Below are positions 9,170 to 17,450 of a stretch of 58,188 nucleotides of DNA, piece by piece. The stretch lies in assembly GCA_017614995.1 (NCBI GenBank), contig JAGAAX010000018.1:1-58188 (forward strand), given 5' to 3'. Each line of letters begins with the position of its first letter. Within the stretch, counting starts at the first letter, position 1. This DNA is from Spirochaetaceae bacterium (GTDB taxonomy: Bacteria; Spirochaetota; Spirochaetia; Treponematales; Treponemataceae). A program made the translations under genes and the position numbers. The notes below the pieces were generated by a model that was not told the origin of the DNA, did no database searches, and saw only the letters and a list, made by a program, of their open reading frames with translations.

Positions 9170-9182
9170 TGCGCAAAATTGA
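9170..9182. repeat. 13-bp direct repeat, right copy
   Basis: TGCGCAAAATTGA, a perfect copy of 8020-8032, about 90 bp upstream of the Rpn start codon. Confidence 0.55.
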
Positions 9183-9191
9183 CAGGTACAG

Positions 9192-9224
9192 ACTGTCAGT
9201 TTTTGTGAAACAAAAACTGACAGT
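9192..9224. repeat. Perfect 15-bp stem hairpin
   Basis: Arms 9192-9206 and 9210-9224 (ACTGTCAGTTTTTGT and its exact complement) with a GAA loop. It lies between two minus-strand genes. No T-run follows on the minus strand, so a simple terminator role is doubtful. A second, imperfect palindrome with GAATTAGA/TCTAATTC arms lies at 9249-9283 and overlaps the end of the next gene. Confidence 0.7.
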
Positions 9225-9271
9225 TTTCGCCGGATAAGCTTTAATATAGAATTAGACTATCGCGAAAAGCG

Positions 9272-10285
9272 CTATTCTAATTCAGAAATTGGCAAATTTC
9301 TTACGATTCGGATACTAATGGTATTATTTTTGTCATACATGGAAATTGCATGAATAACTTTTTCTTTTACAGAATTATTCATTTCATTATCAGAATAACA
9401 GCCAAACGCACATAGCAAAGGTTCTTTTTCTGTGTCATCAATCAGACCGTTTACAACAAAAGCAGTAGCTTTATCATTTGGAGTGTATTTTTCTGGTCCA
9501 TAAGGATTTTTTTCACAATCGGAATAATCATATCCATTTAGATAATAATCATTGCAGTATTGTGGAAGATTTTTAAGTAAATCATATATGCCGTATCTGT
9601 TCTTTTTTCCTTCATACACAGAAAATGGTTCTTTTTCTTCAAAAGTATCCTCATATTCTTCTATTGAAATCTTGCCTTCAAAATCGGAAAGAATTATCAG
9701 TTCCCTTATATAAGGCAGTCTATAACCATTAGCATTTCTGTTTATTACTATTTTATCAAAAAAATCATGGCTATATACAGGCTGTAAGTTTTCCCTCATG
9801 CTTAACCAGTTGCAATACTCGGTCGCAGATTCCCATGATATAAAAAATATAGGCCAATCATCTTGAAAACCTCTTCCATTAGCCCATTCAATTACGTCGT
9901 CTGCCCATTTCTTAAAATATGATTCTCCACTTGGCTCTGCCTGGAGTAGATAATCCTTGTATTCTTCAACGGTCACTAATGTTTCAGAAATTTCCAAATT
10001 AAGATTATGCTTTTCATCGTGAATTTCTATCATTTTTGGATAAATGGGCTTTATAGTTTCTTCTTCATTAGAGCCACATTCATCATTTGAAAGCGTTCTG
10101 ATATATTTTGGGCTGGAATTATTAAAGCCGGCATCAGGTACCAAATCTGGAAATATTTGAATACCCTCTTGTTCATGCAGCTCAATTTTTGGTACTTCAG
10201 CAGCAGCCTTTTGTTTTGTACAAGATAAAAAAAGCATCTGCATAAAAAGCTGTATTAAAGACAGCAGAGCATATCTTTTTTTCAT
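9272..10285 (-). CDS. Lipoprotein with degenerate FGE/SUMF1-like domain
   Basis: A 337-residue lipoprotein: basic start MKKRY, hydrophobic core, lipobox LFLSC. From about residue 90 on it resembles the formylglycine-generating-enzyme (SUMF1, FGE-sulfatase) fold: VTVEEYKDYLL matches the T-x-x-E-Y start, FISWESATEYCNWLSMRENLQPVY and NGYRLPYIREL match the core, GIYDLLKNLPQYCNDYY replaces the usual Y-D-M-x-G-N-V-x-E-W-C, and the end SIRIVRNLP matches the family G-F-R-x-V-R. Several conserved positions are changed, so binding or a structural role is more likely than Cys oxidation; this is inference. The start at 10285 has AGGAGAG upstream; the frame stays open for 78 more codons that look non-coding. 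Confidence 0.7.
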   Translation of the reverse strand: MKKRYALLSLIQLFMQMLFLSCTKQKAAAEVPKIELHEQEGIQIFPDLVPDAGFNNSSPKYIRTLSNDECGSNEEETIKPIYPKMIEIHDEKHNLNLEISETLVTVEEYKDYLLQAEPSGESYFKKWADDVIEWANGRGFQDDWPIFFISWESATEYCNWLSMRENLQPVYSHDFFDKIVINRNANGYRLPYIRELIILSDFEGKISIEEYEDTFEEKEPFSVYEGKKNRYGIYDLLKNLPQYCNDYYLNGYDYSDCEKNPYGPEKYTPNDKATAFVVNGLIDDTEKEPLLCAFGCYSDNEMNNSVKEKVIHAISMYDKNNTISIRIVRNLPISELE

Positions 10286-10329
10286 AGTCTCTCCTTTTGC
10301 TTTTTGATACTGCCCTGTTACACAATCCC

Positions 10330-10358
10330 TCAAGTTTTCGCGTAGCGGAAACTTGGCA
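10330..10358. repeat. Hairpin repeat between lipoprotein genes
   Basis: TCAAGTTTTCGCGTAGCGGAAACTTGG region: CAAGTTTTCGC pairs with GCGGAAACTTG. A similar hairpin is at 12641-12665, and related stems occur near 17695-17760. It lies in the 100-bp gap between two minus-strand lipoprotein genes. Confidence 0.55.
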
Positions 10359-10386
10359 GTTTCACCAGTTTGTCTATTATCGAAGA

Positions 10387-11637
10387 TTAATCTACAGGTG
10401 AAACGCCTTCTTCTGCCTTTTTGGCGTCGGCGACGGCTAGGGCTTCGTATAAAAGCTTTTTCAGGTCTACGGAGATGAAGCCGGCGCGCGCGGTCTGATA
10501 GAAGAATTCTTCTTCCCATGCGGCGTACAAAATGTTGCCCGAAATTACAAAGTCGTTGTAGATAAAGCCTTTAGGCAGTTTTGGCAGTCTGAAAACGACA
10601 GGCTTTCCGTTGCGGAGAATGTAGGTGTTTGGAAGCGCGCCTGAAAAGTATGTTGTACCGTCCTCAAAAAGCGAGATGACGCAAGTGCCGAAGTCTTTTA
10701 CAGTGCCTTTGAAAAGCAGAGCATTTTCAGCAGCGCCCTGACGGACGTAATTTACCGGTGTGCCGGATTTTTCATTGCTGTAGTTCAAATCCAGAGAAAA
10801 TTTCTGCGGAATCTGTACGAGAAGCTTTTTAACTCTTTCCGGGGCTTTTTCAAATTCATAGTTGCAGACAATCTGCTTGAACAAATCAATAGAAAGCTCC
10901 TGCTTTTGAATCTGTTCAGGCTTCGGCACGCTTGTAAGCGAAATCAGCGGCTCGTAAGAGAAAAACTGCAAATAGTTAAAATCAATCTTTTCTTTTGTAG
11001 AAGTCTTGAACGCAGCCGTCCAAGAGCTTCCGTCGTACATAAGATGAACGGTTTCGGCAGTAGGGTTCAGTTCAAGGTCAGTTACGCGCAGAAGCGGAAA
11101 GAATATCTTGTTTTCGGTTCTGTACTGAATAAGAAACGGCAGCGGCGATTCAGAAGCCTTGCTGTTAAAGAAGCTGTTTCTATAAACATGAAAAACCGGA
11201 TTGTTCTCGACTGAAACCAGATTGCTAACGGTTGTGTCCGTAAAGTACATTGCATCTGTAATCAGCTCAGGCTGCTTTTCAAGAGAATCTGGAAGCAGTA
11301 AAAGTCCGAGCCTGTTAATGAGAAAATACGAATTATTGCTGATTTTTGCCGCGCCTGCAACGCGCAGAGTTTCTGTCCATGGGCGGAAAATCGTAGCAGG
11401 AACATCGTAAGGAGATTCGATTTCTTCGATTCCGTCTTTTGTAAAGCATGACCAGCGGAGAACTGGAATATATTTTACAGTTTCTTCAACAGGAGTTTCT
11501 GTAATTTCGGTTGTCTGCTCTTGTTCAGATTCTGGTTTTTCAGCCTTTTTGCAAGAATAAAAAGTGAAAAACAGCATTACAGAGAGAATCGTAATCAAGC
11601 TAAATGAAACAACGCTGGTATTTTTAGATGACGCCAT
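10387..11637 (-). CDS. Hypothetical lipoprotein
   Basis: A 416-residue predicted lipoprotein. The N-terminus MASSKNTSVVSFSLITILSV leads into a hydrophobic segment and lipobox TFYSC (Cys29), then a Glu/Thr-rich linker (about 30-52). The mature part has repeated beta-strand-like stretches (FLINRLGLLLLPD, VHLMYDGSSWTAAFK, FGTCVISLFEDGTTYFSG) that could suggest a propeller-like fold; no catalytic motif is seen and I do not recognise the family. It begins nine bases after the stop of the upstream lipoprotein gene, so the two form an operon. Probably periplasmic or surface exposed. Confidence 0.7.
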   Translation of the reverse strand: MASSKNTSVVSFSLITILSVMLFFTFYSCKKAEKPESEQEQTTEITETPVEETVKYIPVLRWSCFTKDGIEEIESPYDVPATIFRPWTETLRVAGAAKISNNSYFLINRLGLLLLPDSLEKQPELITDAMYFTDTTVSNLVSVENNPVFHVYRNSFFNSKASESPLPFLIQYRTENKIFFPLLRVTDLELNPTAETVHLMYDGSSWTAAFKTSTKEKIDFNYLQFFSYEPLISLTSVPKPEQIQKQELSIDLFKQIVCNYEFEKAPERVKKLLVQIPQKFSLDLNYSNEKSGTPVNYVRQGAAENALLFKGTVKDFGTCVISLFEDGTTYFSGALPNTYILRNGKPVVFRLPKLPKGFIYNDFVISGNILYAAWEEEFFYQTARAGFISVDLKKLLYEALAVADAKKAEEGVSPVD

Positions 11638-11646
11638 AAGACTAGT

Positions 11647-12468
11647 TTACTCTGCAAGTTCAGTTATGACAAGTGCATTTTTTGAACTGGCTTTCTTTTC
11701 TATAAAGACTGTGCCCCTGCTGCTTAGATAAATCTTTTTTGACAGCGCAAAATACGCGCTTTCTCCTGAATAAACCGGCTTTGCCTCTCCGTAAGGCGCG
11801 CAAACCCATTCAACTGTGTCAGACTGAAAAACGTCCGCGTAAGTTTTTTCTTCTTTTAAGACAGAAACCGAAAAAGAGCCTGTACAAATCTTGGCTGCAA
11901 TCTTGTTTTTGTCTACAAGCCATGGTTCGTCAACGCGCTTTGCAAATTCTTCCTGAAATTTCTGCCAGTTAAAGTAATTGCACAAATGCTGCGTGTCTGC
12001 CTGCGGTTGCTCTGTTTTTGTAAGAATCTGCATAAGCACTTCTGCGCTTGTGCCGTTAATCCATGTGGCGGCGAGTGTGTTTCCGCTTTTGTTTGTGGGG
12101 TAGACTGCGCCTGCCGGCAGAATGTGCTCTTTTCCGTTTACTGCAAGATAAACTAGAACCGGCGTCGCGCGGTTTTTGGCAAATTCTATTGAGACGGTCT
12201 GAGGCGTGTCTGCAAAGTCAATCCGCTTTGTTTCAAGCTTTCCTTCCGGCGTGAGCCACTTGATGTGCCAGTCTAAAGCCACGCCGCCCTGCCGCGCCAT
12301 TAACAGACTGACAAACTCCGCATTTGGTACAGGCGTTGTAATGCAGCACGTTTCAGTTTGAAGCGGCGTCATTTCGTTCAAAGACTGAATACCGCCGCCA
12401 CCGCCAGCCCCGCCACAGCTTAAAAACACCAGAACTGATAAAGCCAAAAAAATTGTAAGAATCTTCAT
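11647..12468 (-). CDS. Hypothetical lipoprotein, first gene of pair
   Basis: A 273-residue lipoprotein with signal MKILTIFLALSVLVFLSC followed by a Gly-rich stretch (GGAGGGGGIQ). The body has no recognised motif; it contains a beta-rich central part (VALDWHIKWLTPEGKLETKRID, PVLVYLAVNGKEHILPAG). The start at 12468 is chosen because the lipoprotein signal begins there; the frame continues 31 codons upstream through AT-rich DNA with no signal-like residues. It is transcribed ahead of and probably with the 416-residue lipoprotein gene, and diverges from the gene at 12814. Confidence 0.7.
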   Translation of the reverse strand: MKILTIFLALSVLVFLSCGGAGGGGGIQSLNEMTPLQTETCCITTPVPNAEFVSLLMARQGGVALDWHIKWLTPEGKLETKRIDFADTPQTVSIEFAKNRATPVLVYLAVNGKEHILPAGAVYPTNKSGNTLAATWINGTSAEVLMQILTKTEQPQADTQHLCNYFNWQKFQEEFAKRVDEPWLVDKNKIAAKICTGSFSVSVLKEEKTYADVFQSDTVEWVCAPYGEAKPVYSGESAYFALSKKIYLSSRGTVFIEKKASSKNALVITELAE

Positions 12469-12558
12469 ACAATTTATATGCGCGGAAAAGTTGTTTTTTC
12501 TGTACCAAAATGCAGAATTTTCTGCAAAAAAATGCACAAAATTTCCAAGAATATTACT

Positions 12559-12719
12559 CAAGAGTTTGCTCTACGCGGGTCCCAGCTACGGCATTTCGCA
12601 AGAGATTAATCTTTAGTTTAGAAATTATCTAGCGAAATGCCAAGTTTCCGCAAAGCAGAAACTTGTAACAGGTGGCGCCCTTCCTAATTTTCCCCTGCGT
12701 CCCGCGTAGACCAGCTCTT
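12559..12719. repeat. Nested inverted-repeat element
   Basis: The 345-bp gap between divergent genes holds a 160-bp nested palindrome. The outer arms contain TCTACGCGGG (12570-12579) and CCCGCGTAGA (12701-12710), extended by CAAGAG/CTCTTG. Inside are GGCATTTCGC (12590-12599) with GCGAAATGCC (12632-12641), and a hairpin CAAGTTTC..GAAACTTG (12641-12665). It carries no ORF. It resembles a miniature mobile element or a structured RNA. The remaining bases up to 12813 should contain the promoter of the next gene, but I cannot define it well. Confidence 0.6.
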
Positions 12720-12813
12720 GCGTGTGTATGCTTGTGCATGTACAATAAAAGGGATTGTTCTAGAATGAATTATAAGGCAAAAACAGACAGCTTTAAGTTT
12801 TAAAGAGGTTTTG

Positions 12814-13644
12814 ATGAAACAAAAAAGTATATTTATATTCTTGTTTGTTATTCTGACTAATCTATTCGCAGATGGTAATTACCTTAATCAGAAATTTCAT
12901 TATATTTCAGAATATGCCACAGTAATTATCTCGAAAGATTACATTGAATTTGATACAGGAAAGGAAAAAGGTCAATTTCTTGAATTTCCAAAATTCGATA
13001 TGTTTAAAGGCGAAAAACGTAACTATATAATATTGAATTGTACGATAGAAGAAGATTTTATACTGACTCTTTTATATAAAACTGGTAAGAATTTCTATAG
13101 ATACAGTGAATGGGAAGAACAGTATTCAAAAGTTTCTAACAAACTTCATTCAAGTGCAGCCTTACAGGCTTTTCAGACTGTCAAAACAAGTTCATATATT
13201 ACAGAAACAGACAAATTCAATGAAGAAATTGAATATACACCTCATGGTAGTTTATTTAACCGCGCAAATAATCCATGGGCTGTTTCTGAAACAGCAAAAG
13301 AAAAGTACATAATAATTGCACCTAGAAAATACAGAGTGGAAGGATTCTCTTATGCGCCTATAAACTATCTGGTCTTTTTGAACGGATTTGTATGTGCGGA
13401 TAAAGATTATCTATATGAGCAGAATTCAAGAGCAAGAAAAATTAGAATTTCGTATAATGATGTTACTTTTGATATTGAATTGCAGGATATTGGAAATTAT
13501 CAATCCATAAAACTGCCTTCTCCTATAGATCCATTATTAAATACAGAAATCAAGATTGAAATTTTGGACAGTTACAAAGGCTCAAAATATTCAGATATTG
13601 TAATATCTGGAATTTATTATCTTGATGCTGTCTTAAAAGATTGA
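12814..13644 (+). CDS. Exported protein, NADase-type glycan-binding-like C-terminus
   Basis: A 276-residue secreted protein with a Sec signal (MKQKSIFIFLFVILTNLFADG) and no lipobox Cys. The middle is unassigned. The last ~65 residues (VTFDIELQDIGNYQSIKL, then IKIEILDSYKGSKYSDIVIS) resemble the discoidin-like module found at the end of many spirochaete and other bacterial exported proteins (NADase-type glycan-binding domain, with its I-x-S-x-Y-x-G-x-K-Y-x-D pattern). It may bind surface glycans or peptidoglycan. The ATG at 12814 has GAGG seven bases upstream; the TTG just before it is an alternative. The gene is more AT-rich than its neighbours. Confidence 0.6.
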   Translation: MKQKSIFIFLFVILTNLFADGNYLNQKFHYISEYATVIISKDYIEFDTGKEKGQFLEFPKFDMFKGEKRNYIILNCTIEEDFILTLLYKTGKNFYRYSEWEEQYSKVSNKLHSSAALQAFQTVKTSSYITETDKFNEEIEYTPHGSLFNRANNPWAVSETAKEKYIIIAPRKYRVEGFSYAPINYLVFLNGFVCADKDYLYEQNSRARKIRISYNDVTFDIELQDIGNYQSIKLPSPIDPLLNTEIKIEILDSYKGSKYSDIVISGIYYLDAVLKD

Positions 13645-13677
13645 GCGTCAGTTGCATAACACAAAAATCTGGCGATG

Positions 13678-13707
13678 TTGTCTTTTAGTTCCATTAGCTA
13701 CTATAAT
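13678..13707 (+). promoter_or_regulatory. Promoter of methyltransferase gene, leaderless type
   Basis: TTGTCT (13678-13683), 18-bp spacer, TATAAT (13702-13707). The ATG at 13714 starts six bases after the -10 box, exactly where transcription would begin, and there is no ribosome-binding site. Confidence 0.55.
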
Positions 13708-13713
13708 AGCTTT

Positions 13714-14709
13714 ATGGCAGAATTTGTTTCTTCTTTTATTACGGGATTTGAAAAAGTTGTTGAGCGCGACCTCGCGGAGAGGCTGCCTAAGCTCAAGATA
13801 CTCAACCTTTTTGACGGGCTTGTGCACTACAAATATGACGCAGATTCGCGCGACCTTGAAAAAATCAGTTACTTCAACAATACATTTTTTGTGCTGAAAA
13901 CAATGAAGGGCAGGGCGCTTAACTTTGCGCAGCTTGTCAATTCAGTCTGTTCTGGCAAAAACTATTTTCTGGTCAATAAGGGAAGCTTCCGCATCCGCTT
14001 TATAAACGAAAACCAGTTTGCCAAAGTTGACAAGAACCTTACAAGACGCGCCGAAGAGTATGTGCTTAAAAACTCAAAGCTTGTGCTAGACAGACTTTCG
14101 CCGACAAACGAAGTCTGGTTCAGTATCCGCCGCGAAGGTTTTGCATTCTGCGGCGAGCTTATCTCAAAGCGCGAATTTACGGAAAAAAATCTGAACAAAG
14201 GCGAGCTGCGCCCGGAGATTGCGTACCTCATCTGTGCTTTTGCCGCTATCAGCAGAGAAGATACAGTGCTTGAGCCGTTCTGCGGCTTCGGCTCGATTCC
14301 GGTTCAGCTTGCAAAGCATTTTGCTTGCAAAGAATTGTACGTTTCTGACATTGACGGCGAAAAGACCGCGCTTGTGGCAGCCAAAAAATTTGCCGCTGCG
14401 CCTAATGTGCATGTCTCAAAGGCAGACGCATTTGTGCTTGACGGCGTTGCGGACAAAAGCATAGACACTGTTGTTACAGATCCGCCATGGGGCTTGTGGG
14501 AAAATATCGAGGACATCGGGGCTTTTTACGCCAAAATGTTTGTCTCGTTTAAGCGTGTGCTTAAGCCGCAGGGCAAAGTTGTGGTTCTTACCGCCAGAAA
14601 AGAAGAATTTGAAAAAGCGGTGCAGGACGCCGGCTTTAAAATCCAAGATTTGCTCCATACGCTTGTGAACGGCAAAAAAGCTGGTCTTTACTCGTGCGCG
14701 GTGCAATAA
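13714..14709 (+). CDS. THUMP-like domain RNA (guanine-N2) methyltransferase
   Basis: A 331-residue SAM-dependent methyltransferase of the Trm11/TrmN/RlmL class. Residues 1-165 look like the RNA-binding ferredoxin-like plus THUMP region (SFRIRFINENQFAK, then VWFSIRREGFAFCGEL). The catalytic Rossmann domain follows: RPEIAYLICAFA, the SAM loop LEPFCGFGSIP, acidic strand end VSDIDGEK, and the active motif TDPPWGLW (about residue 255), typical of amino-group methylation of guanine in tRNA or rRNA. The target base cannot be told from sequence. Start ATG at 13714; upstream codons read through the promoter. Confidence 0.85.
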   Translation: MAEFVSSFITGFEKVVERDLAERLPKLKILNLFDGLVHYKYDADSRDLEKISYFNNTFFVLKTMKGRALNFAQLVNSVCSGKNYFLVNKGSFRIRFINENQFAKVDKNLTRRAEEYVLKNSKLVLDRLSPTNEVWFSIRREGFAFCGELISKREFTEKNLNKGELRPEIAYLICAFAAISREDTVLEPFCGFGSIPVQLAKHFACKELYVSDIDGEKTALVAAKKFAAAPNVHVSKADAFVLDGVADKSIDTVVTDPPWGLWENIEDIGAFYAKMFVSFKRVLKPQGKVVVLTARKEEFEKAVQDAGFKIQDLLHTLVNGKKAGLYSCAVQ

Positions 14710-14758
14710 GTGTTGGCTCAAACATTAATTGAGAAATCTAAAAGTATTTGGAGATATT

Positions 14759-15979
14759 ATGAAATTAAAAGTCTGTATTGCATTTGTTGCCGCTGTTTTT
14801 GTGGCTGTACCTCTTTGTGCCCAAGAACTTGGGGATAAAATCCAAAAAGAATTTACCGTCAATGGCGAAAAAGTTACCCGCATGGTGGAATACACTGCTT
14901 TTTCTGAACATGATTCCAACGGGAAACAGATTCATTTTAAAAGAAGTAATGGATTCGAAAAATGGACAGAATACGATTCAAATGGTAATAAGATTCATTA
15001 TAAAGATAGTAACGGTAAAGAGGATTGGTCTGAATATGATTCAAAAGGTAATCAAATTCATCATAAAAAAAGTGACGGCTACGAAGAATGGGTTGAATAT
15101 TATTCAAATGGTATGAACGTCCATTATAAACAAAGCGATGGGTTAGAAGTATGGCGTGAATTTGATTCAGGTAACAGACCTATTCGCTATAAAGATAGTT
15201 CTGGTCTTGAAGGATTTAACGAATACGATTCCGCTGGAAGACTAATTCATTGGACACTTAATGATATAGAACACTGGACTGATTATGATTCAGAAGGAAG
15301 ACAAATCCATTATAAAAAAAATGAACCAGAGGAGAATTTGGAATATTGGATTGAATATGATTCAAACGGTAATCAAATTCATTACAAAAAAGATGATGGG
15401 TATGAAGCATGGTGGGAATTTAACTCAAGTGGTGAATTGATTCATACCACAACTAATGATGGTAAAGAATCTTGGTATGAATACGATTTGAATGGCAGAC
15501 AAAATCATTTAAAAAAAAGTGACGGTTTTGAATCTTGGTATGAATACGACTCAAACGGAAAAGTGATTCATTTTAAAACAACGAATGGTTACGAAGAATG
15601 GTCTGAGTATGATGTAAATGGTAATCGGATTCATTATAAAAAGAATGATGGTTACGAAGAATGGTCTGAATATGATGTAAATGGTAACAGGATTCATTAT
15701 AAAAAAAATGATGGGTATGAAGAATGGAAAGAATATGATTCAGACGGTAAAGTAATTTCTTTTAAAGATAATCAAGGTAATGAAACTTGGAATAAAGATA
15801 ATCATATTTATGCCAAATCTAGTGACGGTTTGGAATATTTGATGGAATTTGATTCAAAAGGGCTTAGAAAATATTCTAAGTTTTATAAAGATAATATATG
15901 GCATGAATTTTGGTTTGAATACACTTATTGGGAAAACGGCAAAATAAAAACGATGAAGGAATTTTCTGCTGTTGACTGA
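14759..15979 (+). CDS. Exported YD-like repeat protein
   Basis: A 406-residue secreted protein: signal peptide MKLKVCIAFVAAVFVAVPLCAQ cut after AQ, a short linker, then about 15 copies of a ~21-residue repeat from residue ~45 to ~375. The consensus is roughly W-x-E-Y-D-S-N-G-x-x-I-H-Y-K-K-S-D-G-Y-E, related to the YD/RHS and MORN-like repeats that form beta-strand ribbons. Two neighbouring units (about 15594-15656 and 15657-15719) are nearly identical 63-bp copies, showing recent tandem duplication. The ribosome site is GGAGA. Likely a surface or periplasmic binding protein; the ligand is unknown. Confidence 0.75.
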   Translation: MKLKVCIAFVAAVFVAVPLCAQELGDKIQKEFTVNGEKVTRMVEYTAFSEHDSNGKQIHFKRSNGFEKWTEYDSNGNKIHYKDSNGKEDWSEYDSKGNQIHHKKSDGYEEWVEYYSNGMNVHYKQSDGLEVWREFDSGNRPIRYKDSSGLEGFNEYDSAGRLIHWTLNDIEHWTDYDSEGRQIHYKKNEPEENLEYWIEYDSNGNQIHYKKDDGYEAWWEFNSSGELIHTTTNDGKESWYEYDLNGRQNHLKKSDGFESWYEYDSNGKVIHFKTTNGYEEWSEYDVNGNRIHYKKNDGYEEWSEYDVNGNRIHYKKNDGYEEWKEYDSDGKVISFKDNQGNETWNKDNHIYAKSSDGLEYLMEFDSKGLRKYSKFYKDNIWHEFWFEYTYWENGKIKTMKEFSAVD

Positions 15980-16251
15980 AATATCAAATGAAATTTGCCT
16001 GCTTTTCCCATTTTGAACGAATTATCAAATGAAATTTGGCTTCTTTTTCCATTTTGAAGGAAATATCAAATGAATTTTGCTTCCTTTTTGAATTTTGAGC
16101 GAAATATCAAATGAATTTTCCTTCCTTTTGTCATTTTGAACAAAATATCATTTGATATTTGGCTGAAAGTTTTATTTCCAATCAAAAATCATTTGAAATT
16201 TTACTGATTGTTTTGTTTCCAATTAAATATCAAATGATATTTGCCTTTGTG
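15978..16251. repeat. 41-bp tandem repeat array with palindromic cores
   Basis: Four regular 41-bp units start at 15978, 16019, 16060 and 16101, followed by three more diverged units. Each unit opens with an AAATATCAAATGA-type core and continues with a TTTTCC..ATTTTGA tail. In later units the core is a full inverted repeat, AAATATCA/TGATATTT, around 2 bp. The array starts one base before the end of the preceding stop codon and fills most of the 359-bp gap before the next lipoprotein gene. Confidence 0.85.
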
Positions 16252-16338
16252 CAAATATGCCCAAAAATCTGAACCCGCACCTATTCTAAATTGTATTCAT
16301 GTATTACAATGAATTAAAGTGAGAAGGTGGGGAAAACG

Positions 16339-17445
16339 ATGAAAAAAGTTTTTTGGGCGTTAATTGCGGTTTTTGTCTGCGTTTCGTTTTTTAGCTGCGG
16401 AAAAAAACTGAATCCTGTCAAAATTGAAAAAATCTCGGCAAAGAGCGGCTTTATAACGGTTGAAGCGTCGCCAAAATATGAGCTTATGTCTGTTTTGTGC
16501 CATGTTGCAGGCTACGAGGACGCTGCCGAAGAGAACGAGCTTACAAAGTTTGTAGACATCTGGTTTGACGAGTACCGTTCGCATAAAGCGGTCAAGCTGA
16601 TGAACGAATACCGCGAAAAATACGGAATGAACCTTGATACGGCTTTTTCGCTGCTGCTCTGCGTTGCAGATGATTTGTCATGCTACACCGAAAACTTGAA
16701 AGATAAGCCTTATTTTGTGGACGAACGCTGGTACAAGATAGACACAAACAAGTTTTTAAAGGCTTTTAACGATTTTGCGGTTGAGACCAAATTCCACAAG
16801 TTCTATATGCTTTATCAGTCTTATTACAGGCAGGCGGTCTTGAGCATTACAAACGTGCTTGATAAAGGCAGCGTATGCGCGTGGCTCGACGACTTTTATT
16901 TCCGCGGGCAGACGCAGAATGTGGTTATTCATACTTCACAGAATTTATGCGGAAACAACTTGTGGTATTCTGCCGCAAAGAGTGACGGGCTGCTTTATTT
17001 GAACTGCATTCCGCCGATTTACGAAAAGCAGAACGAGTACCACCTTGCGTACAGAATTGCGCAGAACTTTATCACGTCTAAAATTGATTTAATCTGGTCT
17101 TTGAACGGCGACTTTCTTTCGGGCATGATTGACAATATAAAGCAGATGCGCGGCGAAGCACCGGCTGATATTTCGCAGAAATACTCGTTTGTTATAGCCG
17201 ACCTGCTTCAGTTTGACCTCTGCGATTTTGTCCGCCGCTTCAATTCAGAAGAGATTTATCAGATTTATGTTGAATCGCTCAAGCAGATTGCGTCTGAGGA
17301 GCTTCTTGCAAAATACACTGATTTAGTCAACGATTATGTGCTCAACAAAGACAAGTACCCGACCTATCAGGATTTTATTCATGTTGAGACAAACTGGCTC
17401 TTTGAGCTTTATGCGTCTATGACCTGGGGCAGCGCATTCAAATAA
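16339..17445 (+). CDS. Hypothetical lipoprotein (DUF4932-like)
   Basis: A 368-residue lipoprotein: MKKVFWALIAVFVCVSFFSC with lipobox FFSC. The mature domain is mixed helical with features such as PKYELMSVLCHVAGY and FVDIWFDEYRSHKAV, similar in tone to DUF4932 proteins of Bacteroidota and spirochaetes; the match is from memory and tentative. No metalloprotease HExxH motif is visible. The start ATG at 16339 has AAGGTGGGG upstream; a GTG at 16327 is in frame but lies in that ribosome site. The gene sits directly after the 41-bp repeat array, whose palindromes could control it. Confidence 0.7.
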   Translation: MKKVFWALIAVFVCVSFFSCGKKLNPVKIEKISAKSGFITVEASPKYELMSVLCHVAGYEDAAEENELTKFVDIWFDEYRSHKAVKLMNEYREKYGMNLDTAFSLLLCVADDLSCYTENLKDKPYFVDERWYKIDTNKFLKAFNDFAVETKFHKFYMLYQSYYRQAVLSITNVLDKGSVCAWLDDFYFRGQTQNVVIHTSQNLCGNNLWYSAAKSDGLLYLNCIPPIYEKQNEYHLAYRIAQNFITSKIDLIWSLNGDFLSGMIDNIKQMRGEAPADISQKYSFVIADLLQFDLCDFVRRFNSEEIYQIYVESLKQIASEELLAKYTDLVNDYVLNKDKYPTYQDFIHVETNWLFELYASMTWGSAFK

Positions 17446-17450
17446 ACTTG

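Noticed and set aside
15978-16251. CRISPR array
   Set aside because: The 41-bp units follow each other without unique spacers and no cas gene is near.
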